A DNA stretch of 64,000 nucleotides from Dactylorhiza incarnata (taxonomy: Eukaryota; Streptophyta; Magnoliopsida; Asparagales; Orchidaceae): assembly GCA_033032865.1 (NCBI GenBank), contig JAWHQI010000001.1:4858001-4922000 (forward strand), given 5' to 3'. A model generated the notes under the pieces. The model made no database searches. It was not told the DNA's origin and saw only the letters and a list, made by a program, of their open reading frames with translations. This document shows, piece after piece, positions 10,281-22,600 of the stretch (positions are counted from its first letter, which is position 1; each line of letters begins with the position of its first letter). The position numbers were made by a program, and so were the translations under genes.

Positions 10281-10649
10281 ATTTTTTCTGTAATGAATCT
10301 TGATCATGCCTCAGCATTTCGTGATTTTACTATTATTCTGTAATGATCTTGATATAATGATAAAATGAACAGATCTCAGTTTCCAGGAATAATGCATTTT
10401 GGTTGTGATTCAATTGCATAATAGCAGATTTTTATGTTGTTTAGCACCGGGTTTACAGATGGATCTGCCCCTCCTTCACCAATTACGTTTATTGAATATG
10501 CTGTTGATTCCTCTATGGAGATTGCTATATGTAATCCATCGACTGAAAGGTACCCTTTGCAACTCTAAGTAGTTGTCATAGTGTAATGTTGATATTGCAT
10601 CAATATGGTTGTATTGACTTCGATATTTAATTCATTTCATTGTTGAGTA

Positions 10650-11232
10650 GTGGATCAGATGTGAAGTTAATGTTGGTAGTCATTTTGAAACAAAAATTCA
10701 GTTTCCATCTCAAGATGTGTTGATTGATTGGGCTCGTAATATTGACAAATCTTGTAGTTTTGCTATCACAGTTAAAGGTTCAGATAAATTAGAAGTTGGT
10801 AGAACACGATCACATGTAATTATTGGGTGTGATAGAGGAGGATTTCACCGTGAGAAACAATGTAAAAAGGGCTGGACTAAACAAAATTTAAGAAAATCTA
10901 TTAGTAAGCGTTGTGGTTGCCCCTTTATTATGATTGAGAAAAATGTCTTTTCAAATGAATGGACAATGGCAGTGAAATGTGGGACACATAACCATGAAAT
11001 TGTTCATTTAGAAGCACATGCCACCGTTGGAATGTTGGATTATCTTGAGAAGAAGATAGTGCACGATATGTATGCCTCGAATGTTAAGCCCATAATTATA
11101 TTATCAAACTTACAAAAGAGGAATGCAGAGAATCACACAGTGATGCAGACTATTTATAATGAGAGGTATAAGTTGCAAAAAAAAACTGAATGGAGTCACA
11201 CCTATACAATACCTATACAAATGTTTAAATGA
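10650..11232 (+). pseudogene. FAR1-type DNA-binding domain of a MULE transposase
   Basis: The open stretch matches the N-terminal zinc-binding (FAR1/WRKY-GCM1-like) domain of plant MULE transposases. It reads SHFETKIQFPSQ, LIDWARNIDKSCSFAI, VIIGCDRGG, KRCGCPF, WTMAVKCGTHNHE, then YLEKKIVHDMYASNVKP and LQKRNAENHTVMQTIYNER. The metal ligands C, C and HNH are visible. The reading stops at 11230-11232, where the DDE catalytic region should begin. An upstream exon (about 10440-10550, ending AAAG/GTACCC) is possible. Confidence 0.75.
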
Positions 11233-11817
11233 TAATGGGTATTTGAGTTTTAATCCTGTCATGGAAGAGAACAAAAATCCGATTAGCTTTTCTTTGCTCA
11301 TCAGGTTGCTATTAAGCTAAGTAAAATATTTTTAACCGTGTTTTTAATGGATTGTACCTACAAGACAAATAGATATCGGTTGTCATTAAGTTGGAGGGGA
11401 TCGTAACAAGGTATGCAAACACTAATGACCATCAACAAAAGGATATTAAAAATAAATTGCGTGAAAACATCCACCCGAACGAAAGAGCCGTTTTTGCCAA
11501 CAAAATTAAAAGGAAGACTAAGGTCATAAAATTTTTGGGGTGCTTACAAATATTTTGTTGCTTTTAAAGGCATTTTGGTGCACTTAAGGAAGATTTAGAG
11601 TAGTTCAGCAAATTTTGGTGTGCTTGAAAATATTTTGGTGCAATTAAGGAAGATTTGGAGCACTTCTAAAAATTTATTTACATAAATTAAATGTAATGCT
11701 AACAAAATGTGTACGATAATATTTATTTGAGAATGCTTAAATGCAACATATAATATGATTGATTTTTTTTGGTGGTTGGCTAATAAAAAAAAGTCAAATA
11801 GCAATTTTCAAATCTAA
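11233..11817. other. MULE 3' non-coding remnant
   Basis: AT-rich with no coding domain. It includes two similar blocks around AAATATTTTGGTGC (about 11550 and 11625). Confidence 0.45.
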
Positions 11818-11859
11818 TGATTTGCTAGCAGCGAAAATAAGTTTGCTAATAACAACACC
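11818..11859 (-). repeat. MULE right terminal inverted repeat
   Basis: Ends GCTAATAACAACACC; reverse complement of the left repeat at 9578-9619. Confidence 0.8.
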
Positions 11860-11987
11860 TATTTTTACTGATGACGACGAACTGGTTCGACATAACTGTA
11901 TTTCAAGCCATCATTTGATTTTTGGTTTAAAGATTATTATTAATTTAATTTAATAGATGTAATGTAATGATATTGTTGCACCATAAC

Positions 11988-12147
11988 TGTACAACCCATA
12001 TTCTTTGAGGGTATGGCTCATCCATGCCACGTGGGCAGAAGTAAAAGTCAATGGTCAAATTGAAGACAACAAGCAGCTCACTGGAGGTATGAATAGCCAG
12101 GTGCTAGTATCAAGGTTACTCGCCCCAAAGTGGCGACTAGAAGAAGG
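11988..12147 (+). repeat. Tat 5' LTR, first part
   Basis: Matches the first 160 bp of the 3' LTR at 62389. It is cut at 12147 by Tekay-1, whose target GAAGG is duplicated at 12143-12147 and 42904-42908. Confidence 0.9.
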
Positions 12148-14841
12148 TGTCACAACCCGCATTTTCTCCATATTAAATAATACGTCAGAGTAAGAGAAAA
12201 TATGCGTCGTGATGCCACGCCGTGCAGGGGATAACTGCAGGCGCTCAGACAATTCCTACTCCAATTACTTATCATGAAAAATCCATGAATTATAATTTTG
12301 AAACATGATTTCAGTTATGATTATTTACCGCGTCCCTCGGTTCAGTGGATCAACTAATCCACGAATAAATGTGTAAGTAGAAATGCGCAACGGAAAATAC
12401 TAGGTTTTATTTACTTATTACCTTATATGAACATTACAATCCAATGATATAACATGTTATGCAGACCTCTAGGTTTAGTATAAGTATAAAAATACCATTT
12501 TATAACTTTTAAAAACATAGTGAGATTTGTTTTGAAAAAAGTTATGAATTACTGATATAAACCCATTTTTTATACTTAAAATTCCTAACATGCAATCCTA
12601 ACATAAAACCTTCCATAGAACAAGTAAACTACTCCAAAAGAGCAAGAAAACAACTAGCAACTAGCAAAGTGTCCAAAATCAACAAACTCTATGGGTGTCA
12701 ACAACCTGACACCAACCCACAGATCTCATTAGTATGTCTGAACTAAATCAAAACAAAACAACGAACATCTACCTCATAATGGTGAGGAGAAACAATCAAA
12801 GCTGCTACTGCAACACTAAAACACCCGCTCTAGCTCCACAGACCGCTACTGCTCTGAACCTGAGGTATTCATAAGAGAGAGAACGCCTCAGCAATAAGGT
12901 ACAAGTGACGGCAGGAAACAAAATAAAGTAAACAACGGTCAACAGGTGTACCAACCCAAGACCAACTATACTGAACGTAAAGCACAATATGCATGATAAA
13001 TAACAGTAGAAACACTTACGTGAAAATTCACGTATTTCTGACAACACCAAGAACGTTGGAAAGCCAAAAGCATATCTACACATCTATAATATGAAAGTAT
13101 AAACAATACTATAATAATTCTTGTAATTAAGTGTTTAGCAAACACCAATACCGGTAAGAATCCAGTGACTGTGGGGGAATACCTCCGCCAGCACACCCAC
13201 AGAACAAACTCCACAAGGGCCCAAGGGTAAGGTGGTTTCATAGCCTGACACACCTGAACTGGAAAGTATCCAGCAACTGCGGTGGGAGATACCTCCGCCA
13301 GCATACCAGCATTAAAACAAACAAACAACAAACCTACCAACTCGGGCAAAATCCAGTAAAAATATCCAATTTAAGTGCAGGACACTGTGGTGAAGAAAAA
13401 CAAGCATTAAAGGAAGAGAAACAGGCTAAAGAACCAAAATCTGCACTAAGGGAGGAAAATCGGCGGGTGCTCTCGTCGATCGACGGGTAGTCCCGTCAAT
13501 CGATGGGAAGCCCCATTGAGTTAAACTTAGAGGCTCAGGAAAGCAATTTCCCCAGCTGAAGCCGACAATCGACAGGACGGTCTCGTCGATCGATGGGAGG
13601 TCCCGTCGATCGACAGGAAGCCCCGTCGATTTAAACTTAGAGGCTCGGGAGACATCTTACTCATCTGCTGTCGGAGATTGACGGGACGGTCTCTTGTCCC
13701 GTCAATTTTGACTTAAAATTTCGTGAAACGATTTCCCCAACTGATACCGCCAATCAACGTGACGGTCTCGTCGATCGACGGGAGGTTTCGTCGATCGACG
13801 GGATGTCCCGTCGATTGAGACTACAAATTTTTTCTAACTTTTTCTTCTCTAACTTAACTTACCCTACATCTATCAGAGCCCATATCTGAACTACCAGAAC
13901 ATGCCTCTCGACTAATTTTAGCTTAGGGACCAAAAACCTAACACAAGAAAATCCACAACACTTATTATCAACATAAAGAGGATAAGACAAAAAATGGGGA
14001 AAAACAAGCCTAGGGGGGGGGGGGGGGGGGAAGAAAACAAACCACCACTTGCCTCAATTTACCCGGATCCGACCTCCGAAATGCTTCACGTCATAGATCG
14101 GTTCAAAAGAAGGCACGACAAGGCGAAATCTACTGAAAAGGCGACCAAACAGGTGTTAGGGCCAAAAAACCCTAGCACAAAAAACCCACGACACGGGCAA
14201 AGCTTACCACACACGCGAAGAGCACGACGAGAGCTTTCCAGATCTATGCTCCGACGAAGATTTCATGCACCGGAGCTCCGTCGGCAGCAATCGAAAGCTT
14301 CACGAACGGAAAGACTCCGCCAGTCTCACGCTCTCTGCTCGGCCAGAATGAAGGAAAAAGAGGAGGAGGGGATATTTATATATATAATAATATTAATAAT
14401 AGTAAATATAATAATAATCTTTTATTACCGAAAGCTAAACGAACGCTAAAACTGACGAAAATCGCACCAAATGCGAATGCCAACGCTAGGAATCCAACGG
14501 CGAAGTCAAAACCAAAATCCGATGGGTCATTCTCGAGATATAAGCTTTTAAAGTTTACGACGAACATAAATTGTACAAAACTTCAAAAATGCGCAGATGC
14601 TCCAAAATGGCTCGGATCGCAACGAAACTTGACGAGCAAATATAAAATTACACAACTTAATTTTTCAATGTAAAATTTTCTACTTTTGACACAAATACCA
14701 AAATCTAGTCGGCTAGACCTAACAGATGCAAAAATGCACTAACGACGACGCGCCGTCAACTTGACGTTAAAAGTAACGCCCTGATGTCATAAACACGTCA
14801 TTACTGAATTAAATATTTACCGGAGAATCAGGGGCGTTACA
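12148..14841 (-). repeat. Tekay-1 3' LTR
   Basis: 2,694 bp. It lacks about 270 bp present in the other copy (near 41230-41510) and has poly(G) 18 at 14013-14030. No gene inside. Confidence 0.9.
13450..13825. repeat. Palindromic repeat cluster in the Tekay-1 LTR
   Basis: Repeated CGTCGATCGACGGG units alternate with GTCTCGTCGATCGA. The counterpart cluster in the other LTR lies at 41570-41905, where the perfect 16-bp palindrome CCCGTCGATCGACGGG occurs at 41685-41700. Confidence 0.8.
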
Positions 14842-14946
14842 GTCACCCCTCCTAAAAAGAAGTTTCACCCCGAAACTTAACACACAACTCAAAACTAAAA
14901 CAACAGGAATAGTCAAAGGCTAACAAGCGAAAGACTTACCAGAAAA

Positions 14947-15625
14947 CTAGGAGAAAAGATGCGGATGAGATTCCCTCATCGCTGACTCCAACTCCCATGT
15001 CGCACTCTCGACGTCTTGATTCCGCCAAAGAACTTTGACTACGAGGATTGTATTTCTCCGCAACACTCGATCCTGAGTCTCCAGAATACAAATAGGTTCT
15101 TCAACATATGAAAGATTAGGCTGCAACTAGGGAACTGAGTCAAAGACGTGACGATCACCTGAACACACTTTCACAATTAGCTCACATGAAACACATCATG
15201 GACACCAGGGAAGGTAGCAGGTAAATCCAGCCTATACGCTGACACTCCGATGCGCTCAACAATCCAGAAGGGTCTCACATATCGGGGGATCAAATTTATG
15301 GTTCCTTCCAAATCTTTTAACACCAGACATCGGAGAAACTTTCAGAAAAACCATGTCACCAAATGCGAATTCCAGCTCAACCCTTCGCATTCCAGCTCAA
15401 CCCTTCGCATTCCAGCTCAACCCTTCGCTGATTTGCGTACTTCTCATAACGCTCCTGAGCTACATAGAGCTTTTCCTGAATATGAGTTACAACAATACTC
15501 ATCTCTTCAAGGGCTTCTGGATCTAGCAATGGCCTCTCACCAACCTTGGCCCAAAACTAGGGAGTCCTACAATGCCTCCCATACAAAGCCTCGAACGGGG
15601 CCATCTGCAAACTTTCTTGAAAGCT
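14947..15625 (-). pseudogene. Tekay-1 integrase C-terminus with chromodomain-like tail
   Basis: Continues the integrase after the insertion at 15631-24659: [19 protein letters not shown], a TAG, then a long helix (EEMSIVVTHIQEKLYVAQE). The tail reads VKVLWRNQDVESATWELESA and ends HPHLFS at a TAG (14947-14949). The tail's aromatic and WELE pattern is that of the Tekay/Del chromodomain, which in this clade directs integration to heterochromatin. A 20-bp unit (CATTCCAGCTCAACCCTTCG) is present three times at about 15375-15430. Confidence 0.8.
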
Positions 15626-15630
15626 ATTAT

Positions 15631-17984
15631 TGTAAGATCTCTTTTTCCAAAACCCGCTCGGGTACTTGAAAACTCGAACCTCTCCCGTATCGCACGGTTG
15701 GGGTGGACCTTCGCCTAGAATCGTTGCCTTACGGTATCAGCAACACTCGGGTTGGCTAACACCGCTCAGCACCAACCCTGCCGGCTATACGATCATAAGT
15801 AAAATATGCCAAAGGTAAGTACATAAAGAAGGCATGTCCACAATCACATCATCATATATAATGAAAACAGAAAGTCCATAAGAGAAGTACAACTAAAGGG
15901 GCTTAAACCCGATACATATGCAAAGTAATGTACTATCTCTCTCTCTCTACAACATGCGGAAGTCTACAAGAAAAGCTCTCAAAAAGCGGAAATCTAACTA
16001 TCTAATCATCAACCTGTGGCGTCGTGGTAGTGCACTGCATCTGCTGCTCAGGTCCTGCCATCTCGTCCTGCTGCGCGTGGGACAACTCTGCCTCCTCGGA
16101 CTCCTGCGGTCACACCGACCGTCAGTCATAAAGACTAAGCCGTTTTGTCCTCGCCTCCCTCCACGACTCCTAGGCACCGAGCGGGAGGAAGAAGCGGAGG
16201 ACAAACAAGGGGTAAACAAGAAGGTGGTGACATGACACTACTCTAGCAGGTATTAATAAAGCAGTAAAATCTAGCTAGCAGTATAATGCAGGTATAAGGC
16301 AGTAAAGTAGAGCAATGAAGTAAGCAGTAAGTAGAAAGGAAACGCAGTGCAGTAAGTAAATCTAAACTACCATCACAGATTCATACCTTAACTTATATGA
16401 ACGCCCATACGACATATAAGTTAAGATGTCCAGGTAACCCATCATATAAAAGAGCCCATACTAATTTATATGATGGGGGTATGCTATGTGTATGTTATGT
16501 TATGTTATGGTTATGATGTTTTAATGAATTTATGCAATGTGACTCACCCACACGACTCTATGCGCACAGACCTTTATAGTTCCCAATTTGTTTGAAAGGA
16601 AGCCAACCTTTCGGGTACCGACCGTCGTGGCTCACGGTGGCAGTGGCCTAAACTCAAGGCCAAATGAAAGCTAAGACCAAGGCCTACAACTTTCCTGTCA
16701 GGGCTACAACTCCCGACGACATGGCGGCCGGAGGAGGGGGGGGGTATTCCGGCGAGTCTGGGTGACTCAAATCGAGCCGAAATCCATGAAATCGACGCGT
16801 GGATTCGGGCTCAATTGAGCCCGATCCTTCGATCTTTCGAGATGGGAAGCTAGCATGAGGGGAGGGGAGGAGAAACGAACCCTTGCTGGTGCGTGGCGGC
16901 GGCTCCGGCGGCAGTTTGCCATGGAAGTGTTTAGCTCCGGCGATTCTGCTCCCGATCCCGATTCTCCACCAAAAGCTTAGCTCCAGGTATCGTTTCCGTC
17001 TGCTCTCAGAGCTCTGAAGCTAATGGGATGGCTGGAATGAAGTGAGGAGGGATCTACATGCTGTTTTGAACTTAAGCCTCCTCGGTTCTCCCATGGATGC
17101 CACCCTCCTACAGCTGCCAGCCTCCTTGCTTCCACCTGGGTCAAGGTCAGACCCCCAAATATCAGGGAAGGGCCCCAGGTTGATTGGGGATTGAGTGTGG
17201 AAGGGGGGATTGCTTTTGCTTTAGCTTTATGCTTTTTGAACCACTTTTTGTCCCCTTATCATTTGGCTAATCAAATCATGTTAGGGTTCAGTCCTAGGGC
17301 TGATGGGCAAGGCCTAAGGTCCAAGTATAGTGGTTAATTAAGGGGTGCTAGGGTTCATTTAAATCTAGGCTTGAAAATTCACCTTTAATGGCCTATGTTG
17401 ACCATGGTTGACTTTGGTCAACCATGGTGAGTGGGTTGACCCCACTTGGGGGTCATGGGTCCCTTAACCTCAGACAACATAGGTTGGTCCATGGTGGGGC
17501 TCCAATTGGGTTAATTTTGCCTTAAGGTGCAATTTTGACCTAAATTGAGCTAAAGTTGACTTTGGTCAAATTGGTCAAAAGGTTGACCAAGGGATGGGGC
17601 TTTTGGGTCCAATGAGTTCCTTAAAGTGTTTAGAGTGTGGTGGTAAGGTCAATTTGAACATTTGGGGGTCAATTGAACCCTAATTGACTTGGTTTGGTTA
17701 ATGTTGACCTAATGTTGACTTTGGTCGATTTCATGCAATTGGGTCCCACCCAAGTGCAATTCTCATGGTAATGGTCTTCCTTAGTGGTTAGGGTGGCATG
17801 GTGGAGGTCAACTTGGTGAATTGAGGGTCAATTGGCCTAAGGGGGTGGTATTGGGCTATGTTGATTTTGTGCCCTTGGTGTGCACTTAGCACACTCCACT
17901 TGGCCCAAGGGCCCTAGTGGTCACTCTGCACACCACCCATGCCCTGACACCATCTAGGGGTCTAGAAGGATTGGGGATGTTACA
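15631..17984 (-). repeat. LARD left LTR (internally deleted)
   Basis: 2,354 bp, TGTAAGATC to GATGTTACA. Compared with the right copy it lacks two blocks equivalent to 20616-23033 and about 23092-23360. Confidence 0.8.
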
Positions 17985-19666
17985 AATCCCAATAAATAAA
18001 AGAAATATTTCGTCCTCAAAATTTAGGTTTGGGTCTACGGGTCGCAAGTACTTATAAGAGTAAAAGATTTCAAAGACGATTAATTTGCACATGAGGTGAA
18101 GAGTTCCGGGAAACATTGTTGCATGAAGTCCAAAGGCACCCAGTTGTGCTCCTCTTGCCCATGATTGAACTATAATAATCGGACATCAGAATCTCCTTCC
18201 ACGGAAAAACTCGGACCTCTACTATAAGAGAACTCAAACCGGAGCAACATTCTTTACCAAAATTTCTCAATGCACTCCTACTATTACTTGCTAAAATTGT
18301 CGGCAATATTCCCACTAGGGGTTAATTGAAGGTTTAACATGCCGCTCAGACCATCATGCCATTAACCATAATGTGGGTTCTACTTGCTCCATCCCGATAA
18401 TGAATAGAAAATAGACACTTCAGAGAAATCAAAACAAGCTAACCAGGCGCGGGCGTTATCAAATCATTACACTCCCGAAGGAGGGTCTACCTGAAATACA
18501 TAAGAACTTACCGAGTTAAATTATATTATCATGCCGCGCTAGATGGCATCAAAACCTTCGAGTTCAACTTAACTTCATAAGGTTATATTCACGAACCATG
18601 TTTACTTAAAACACTGCTCATAAATCGATTAGCCAGGACATGATCATTTAGTCAACCGTCATTGCCTATTCTGATTCTTCACTATATGACTCTCTTACAC
18701 GTAGGAGTTCAACACCACCTACACCAAGAGACCTTATCCCTTAACAAATGAGGTCTCGACCGATAAACCGTTTCCGACTCTGCGGATACAAGGTCAGGTT
18801 TACCAGCTACAAATAATAACATAAACCTTGATTGCACCCGGACCAGAGTCTCTTATGTCCTACGAATGTTACACGAGGTTATCGCTTCTACACGTTAAAT
18901 AAATGTAGATATCTTCCAAGCTTTCCTTGAGGAACATACGTCTGCAGTTTAAAAAGATGTTCCCTAAATGACTCCCATCTACTTTCCATATCCATTGGTT
19001 CATAACTCATGAGGGTAAAACCCTTTTTATCATGACATGTTTTGGCACAAATTGATTTCAATCATGAAGGGCGACTCATTAAAACCTGTTAAACCTCGAA
19101 AAATTCCATCATTTATATCTGAAAGTCAAACTTGTCTCCCTTATTCCTGAATCTTCCTAACTGGGATTATAATTCTTGGAGAAATTGCAAGTTCTGGTTC
19201 TTAAGATCGGAGGATTCTTGTAGATTATATATCTTCAATGTATCATTCGTCAAATTTCACCTTAGATTTCCAATAACGAGTGGGCCAAACTTTCAAAGAC
19301 AAGAGGTCTCACCTCACTTATGCTATAAATTATGAATTAAAGATTTCATCATAACGACCCTTCTCTTAGTTGTGTCGTCCAAAATTACATCGACAAATCT
19401 CATTGAGTAATCTTAATAATTTCAAGCGAGAGTTGATATTAGCAACAACTAACAGTAAATTTTTAACTCCCAAATCCTCAACATTTTAGTACGTGGTCGA
19501 TGTCGTTTTTCCCGAGATCCGAACATAGTAAGGTTCTCCATCTTAACCCTAAATAGTTTATACCATCGTATTACAAGATCCAAAGAGTCACCTTCCTAAG
19601 CTCTCTGGTGGTGCATAAACCAACTCTAAGAGTAAAATGATCTTAACTAAATTTTTACCACGGAGA
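17985..19666 (-). other. LARD internal region
   Basis: About 1.7 kb with no recognised coding domain. The longest open stretch (minus, 18070-18315) matches nothing I know. No primer-binding site is visible next to the right LTR, consistent with a deletion across that junction. Confidence 0.55.
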
Positions 19667-22600
19667 GGGGTGGACCTTCGCCCAGAATCGCTGCCTTGCG
19701 GTATCACCAACACTCGGGTTGGCTAACACTGCTCATCACCAACCCTGCCGGCTATACGATCATAAGTAAAATATGCCAAAGGTAAGTACATAAAGAAGGC
19801 ATGTCCACAATCACATCATCATATATAATGAAAACAGAAAGTCCATAAGAGAAGTACAACTAAAGGGGCTTAAACCCGATACATATGCAACGTAATGTAC
19901 TATCTCTCTCTCTCTCTACAACATGCGGAAGTCTACAACAAAAGCTCTCAAAAAGCGGAAATCTAACTATCAAATCATCAACCTGTGGCATCGTGGTAGT
20001 GCGCTGCATCTGCTGCTCAGGTCCTGCCATCTCATCCTGCTGCGCGCCGTACAACTCTGCCTCCTCGGACTCCTGCGGTCACACCGACCGTTAGTCATAA
20101 AGATTAAGCCGTTTTGTCATCGCCTCCCTCCACGACTCCTAGGAACCGAGCGGGAGGAAGAAGCGGAGGACAAACAAGGGGTAAACAAGAAGGTGGTGAC
20201 ATGACACTACTCTAGCAGGTATAAGTAAAGCAGTAAAATCTAGCTAGCAGTATAGTGCAGGTATAAGGCAGTAAAGTAGAGCAATGAAGTAAGCAGTAAG
20301 TAGAAAGGAAACGCAGTGCAGTAAGTAAATCTAAACTACCATCACAGATTCGTACCTTAACTTATATGAACGCCCATACGACATATAAGTTAAGATGTCC
20401 AGGTAACCCATCATATAAAAGAGCGCATACTAATTTATATGATGGGGGTATGCTATGTGTATGTTATGTTATGCTATGGTTATGATGTTTTAATGAATTT
20501 ATGCAATGTGACTCACCCACACGACTCTATGCGCACAGACCTTTATAGTTCCCAATTTGTTTGAAAGGAAGCCAACCTTTCGGGTACCGACCGTCGTGGC
20601 TCACGGTGGCAGTGGATCGGGCACTCCACATCCTAGGCGGGTATGGTCACTACCAAGCCTAGACCTCATGTACGCCTCAACGCTAATAACACAACAGCGG
20701 AGCTCCATGCGTACTCTTGCTGAAATCCACCAGACTTTAAGGTCGGGGTGGGTTATTAGGGATCGTCCTCCAGACCGCGGTACTCAAACTTACCGGCCCT
20801 CTAAACCTCACCCTCACCTGAGTCAACGTACTACCATCGGTGACACGACTAGCCTAGTACCGAAGACTCGCCACTATTTGAATAAGTAACAGGTGTTAAC
20901 ATGTCCACCCGAGCTTCCGGCTCAGGGACTAACACACAAGCTGATCCAACCCATCTCCTTCCCGGAGGAGATCCATACCAGTCTGCATACCCACTTAGGC
21001 TACTCTTGCCTACAATTTAATTTGTGTTATATTTAGGGTAAATCTTGGACTTCCCGCGGTGTACTCCGTAAGGGGCCCCTAACGGTACTACATATCAATG
21101 GGTTCAACCCCACAATCCTCTTCAAGATAATTATTTTAGTTGGTGGATAACATTGGGTTCACCCTTAATCATTTCATATAGTAAAGTGACTTAACTTATC
21201 TCCCGTCCCACCCAATTGGGTTGGACGTACCTCCTTTCCTTCCACAATGACCCCAACACAACCTTACAACTAACTCTATAATTGACCCTCCTTGAATCAT
21301 GGTGTGCTATAACTCATTTAATGATTGGGTATAACTCCTATCCACTACTTAGGGATCTAAATTGTCAAAAACTCAAAATTCTATTTTTACTAAACGCAGT
21401 CCACCAAATTGAACTATCCCTCAACCCCATAAGGGAATCCCTCTAAAACCTCATCTCCAGGGTCTGGTATAATTATCCTAGGCTACTACTGACCTTAATA
21501 AGGTATTGTCCAATTTCCATAATTTTCCATATTAATTTGGTATTTATTTTAATTCACAATAGTTAAGGACTTAAGTCAAATTACACATGAACTACCCTCA
21601 AAATGATTCCTCATGTTACATGAAAATTATCAGTAAGGTAATATTCCAAATCAAGGTGTTTCACTGAGTATCATGACCCTAGGATGCTATTTGGCTTACT
21701 ATATCATCACAATTGTTTAATTACCAAAATGCCACAATAATTAGGAAAAATAGTAATTTCACTTCTGAAAATTCTACAAAAATTACCCAATATTCATATG
21801 GGGACCTAGAGTCCTCGCCAAAAGAATGTGTCATTACCATGTGATTTGACATTTTAAAAGGATTTACTATCAAAGTGGTGTAAAATTCATTTTCTACATG
21901 AAGTACATTAATTACCAATCTACAAGATTCCAAACTATGATCATGGGCATAGATTAACCTAAAATCACAGATCACCAAGTTTCATGACATAGCCCCATGA
22001 TTTGATATTTTAAAAAGATTAAATACTCAAATGATGTAAATCTCAATTTCTACATGAAGTACATGAAATACAATCCAATTACTTCCAAACAATTATCATG
22101 GGTATGTAATAGCATTGAATGACAGTTAACCAAATATCACAATTTTGCCCCATGATTTGTTGTTTTTCAAAATTAAATTCCCTTAAGCTAGCAAGTACTT
22201 AAAATTTCCTACACAAGGAATAATACTTCAATAAATCATAACAAAATTACTATATTACAATTTCATCACTAATCAGGCACTGATGGAGTTTCAACACCAT
22301 ACAAGGTCCTATGACCATGCATTTCATTTTATTAAGGAAAAGGTGACTATTTCATTTTTTGGGAAGAAAATACTTAAACACCTCTAAAAATTCTCATTTA
22401 AATAACTAGGTCAATTTATGCACCTACAAACTTATCCACAAAGTTCTGAGCAAGGCTAGAATATTTGGTCCTATGTCCTTCACAAATCCAAACTTTGCAC
22501 CCTTAAGGATTTACCTTTAGGGTTTTAGGTCACACCACCCTAATGGCTCCAAATGGACCATTAGGGTGTGTGACAAGCATTTGCATATCCATGCCAACAT

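Larger units (their letters stand above)
9578..11859. mobile_element. Mutator-like element (MULE), internally deleted
   Basis: 2,282 bp bounded by 42-bp terminal inverted repeats (9578-9619 and 11818-11859). The flanking 9-mers TTTTTTTAG and TATTTTTAC match at 7 of 9 positions and are taken as an imperfect 9-bp duplication, the size expected for Mutator elements. The only coding remnant is a FAR1-type DNA-binding domain. There is no room for the DDE transposase domain, so it is non-autonomous. Confidence 0.75.

Noticed and set aside
15998..16235. Coding potential repeated at 19885-20204
   Set aside because: Both copies lie at the same place in the two LTRs of the long-LTR element; open frames are LTR by-products.
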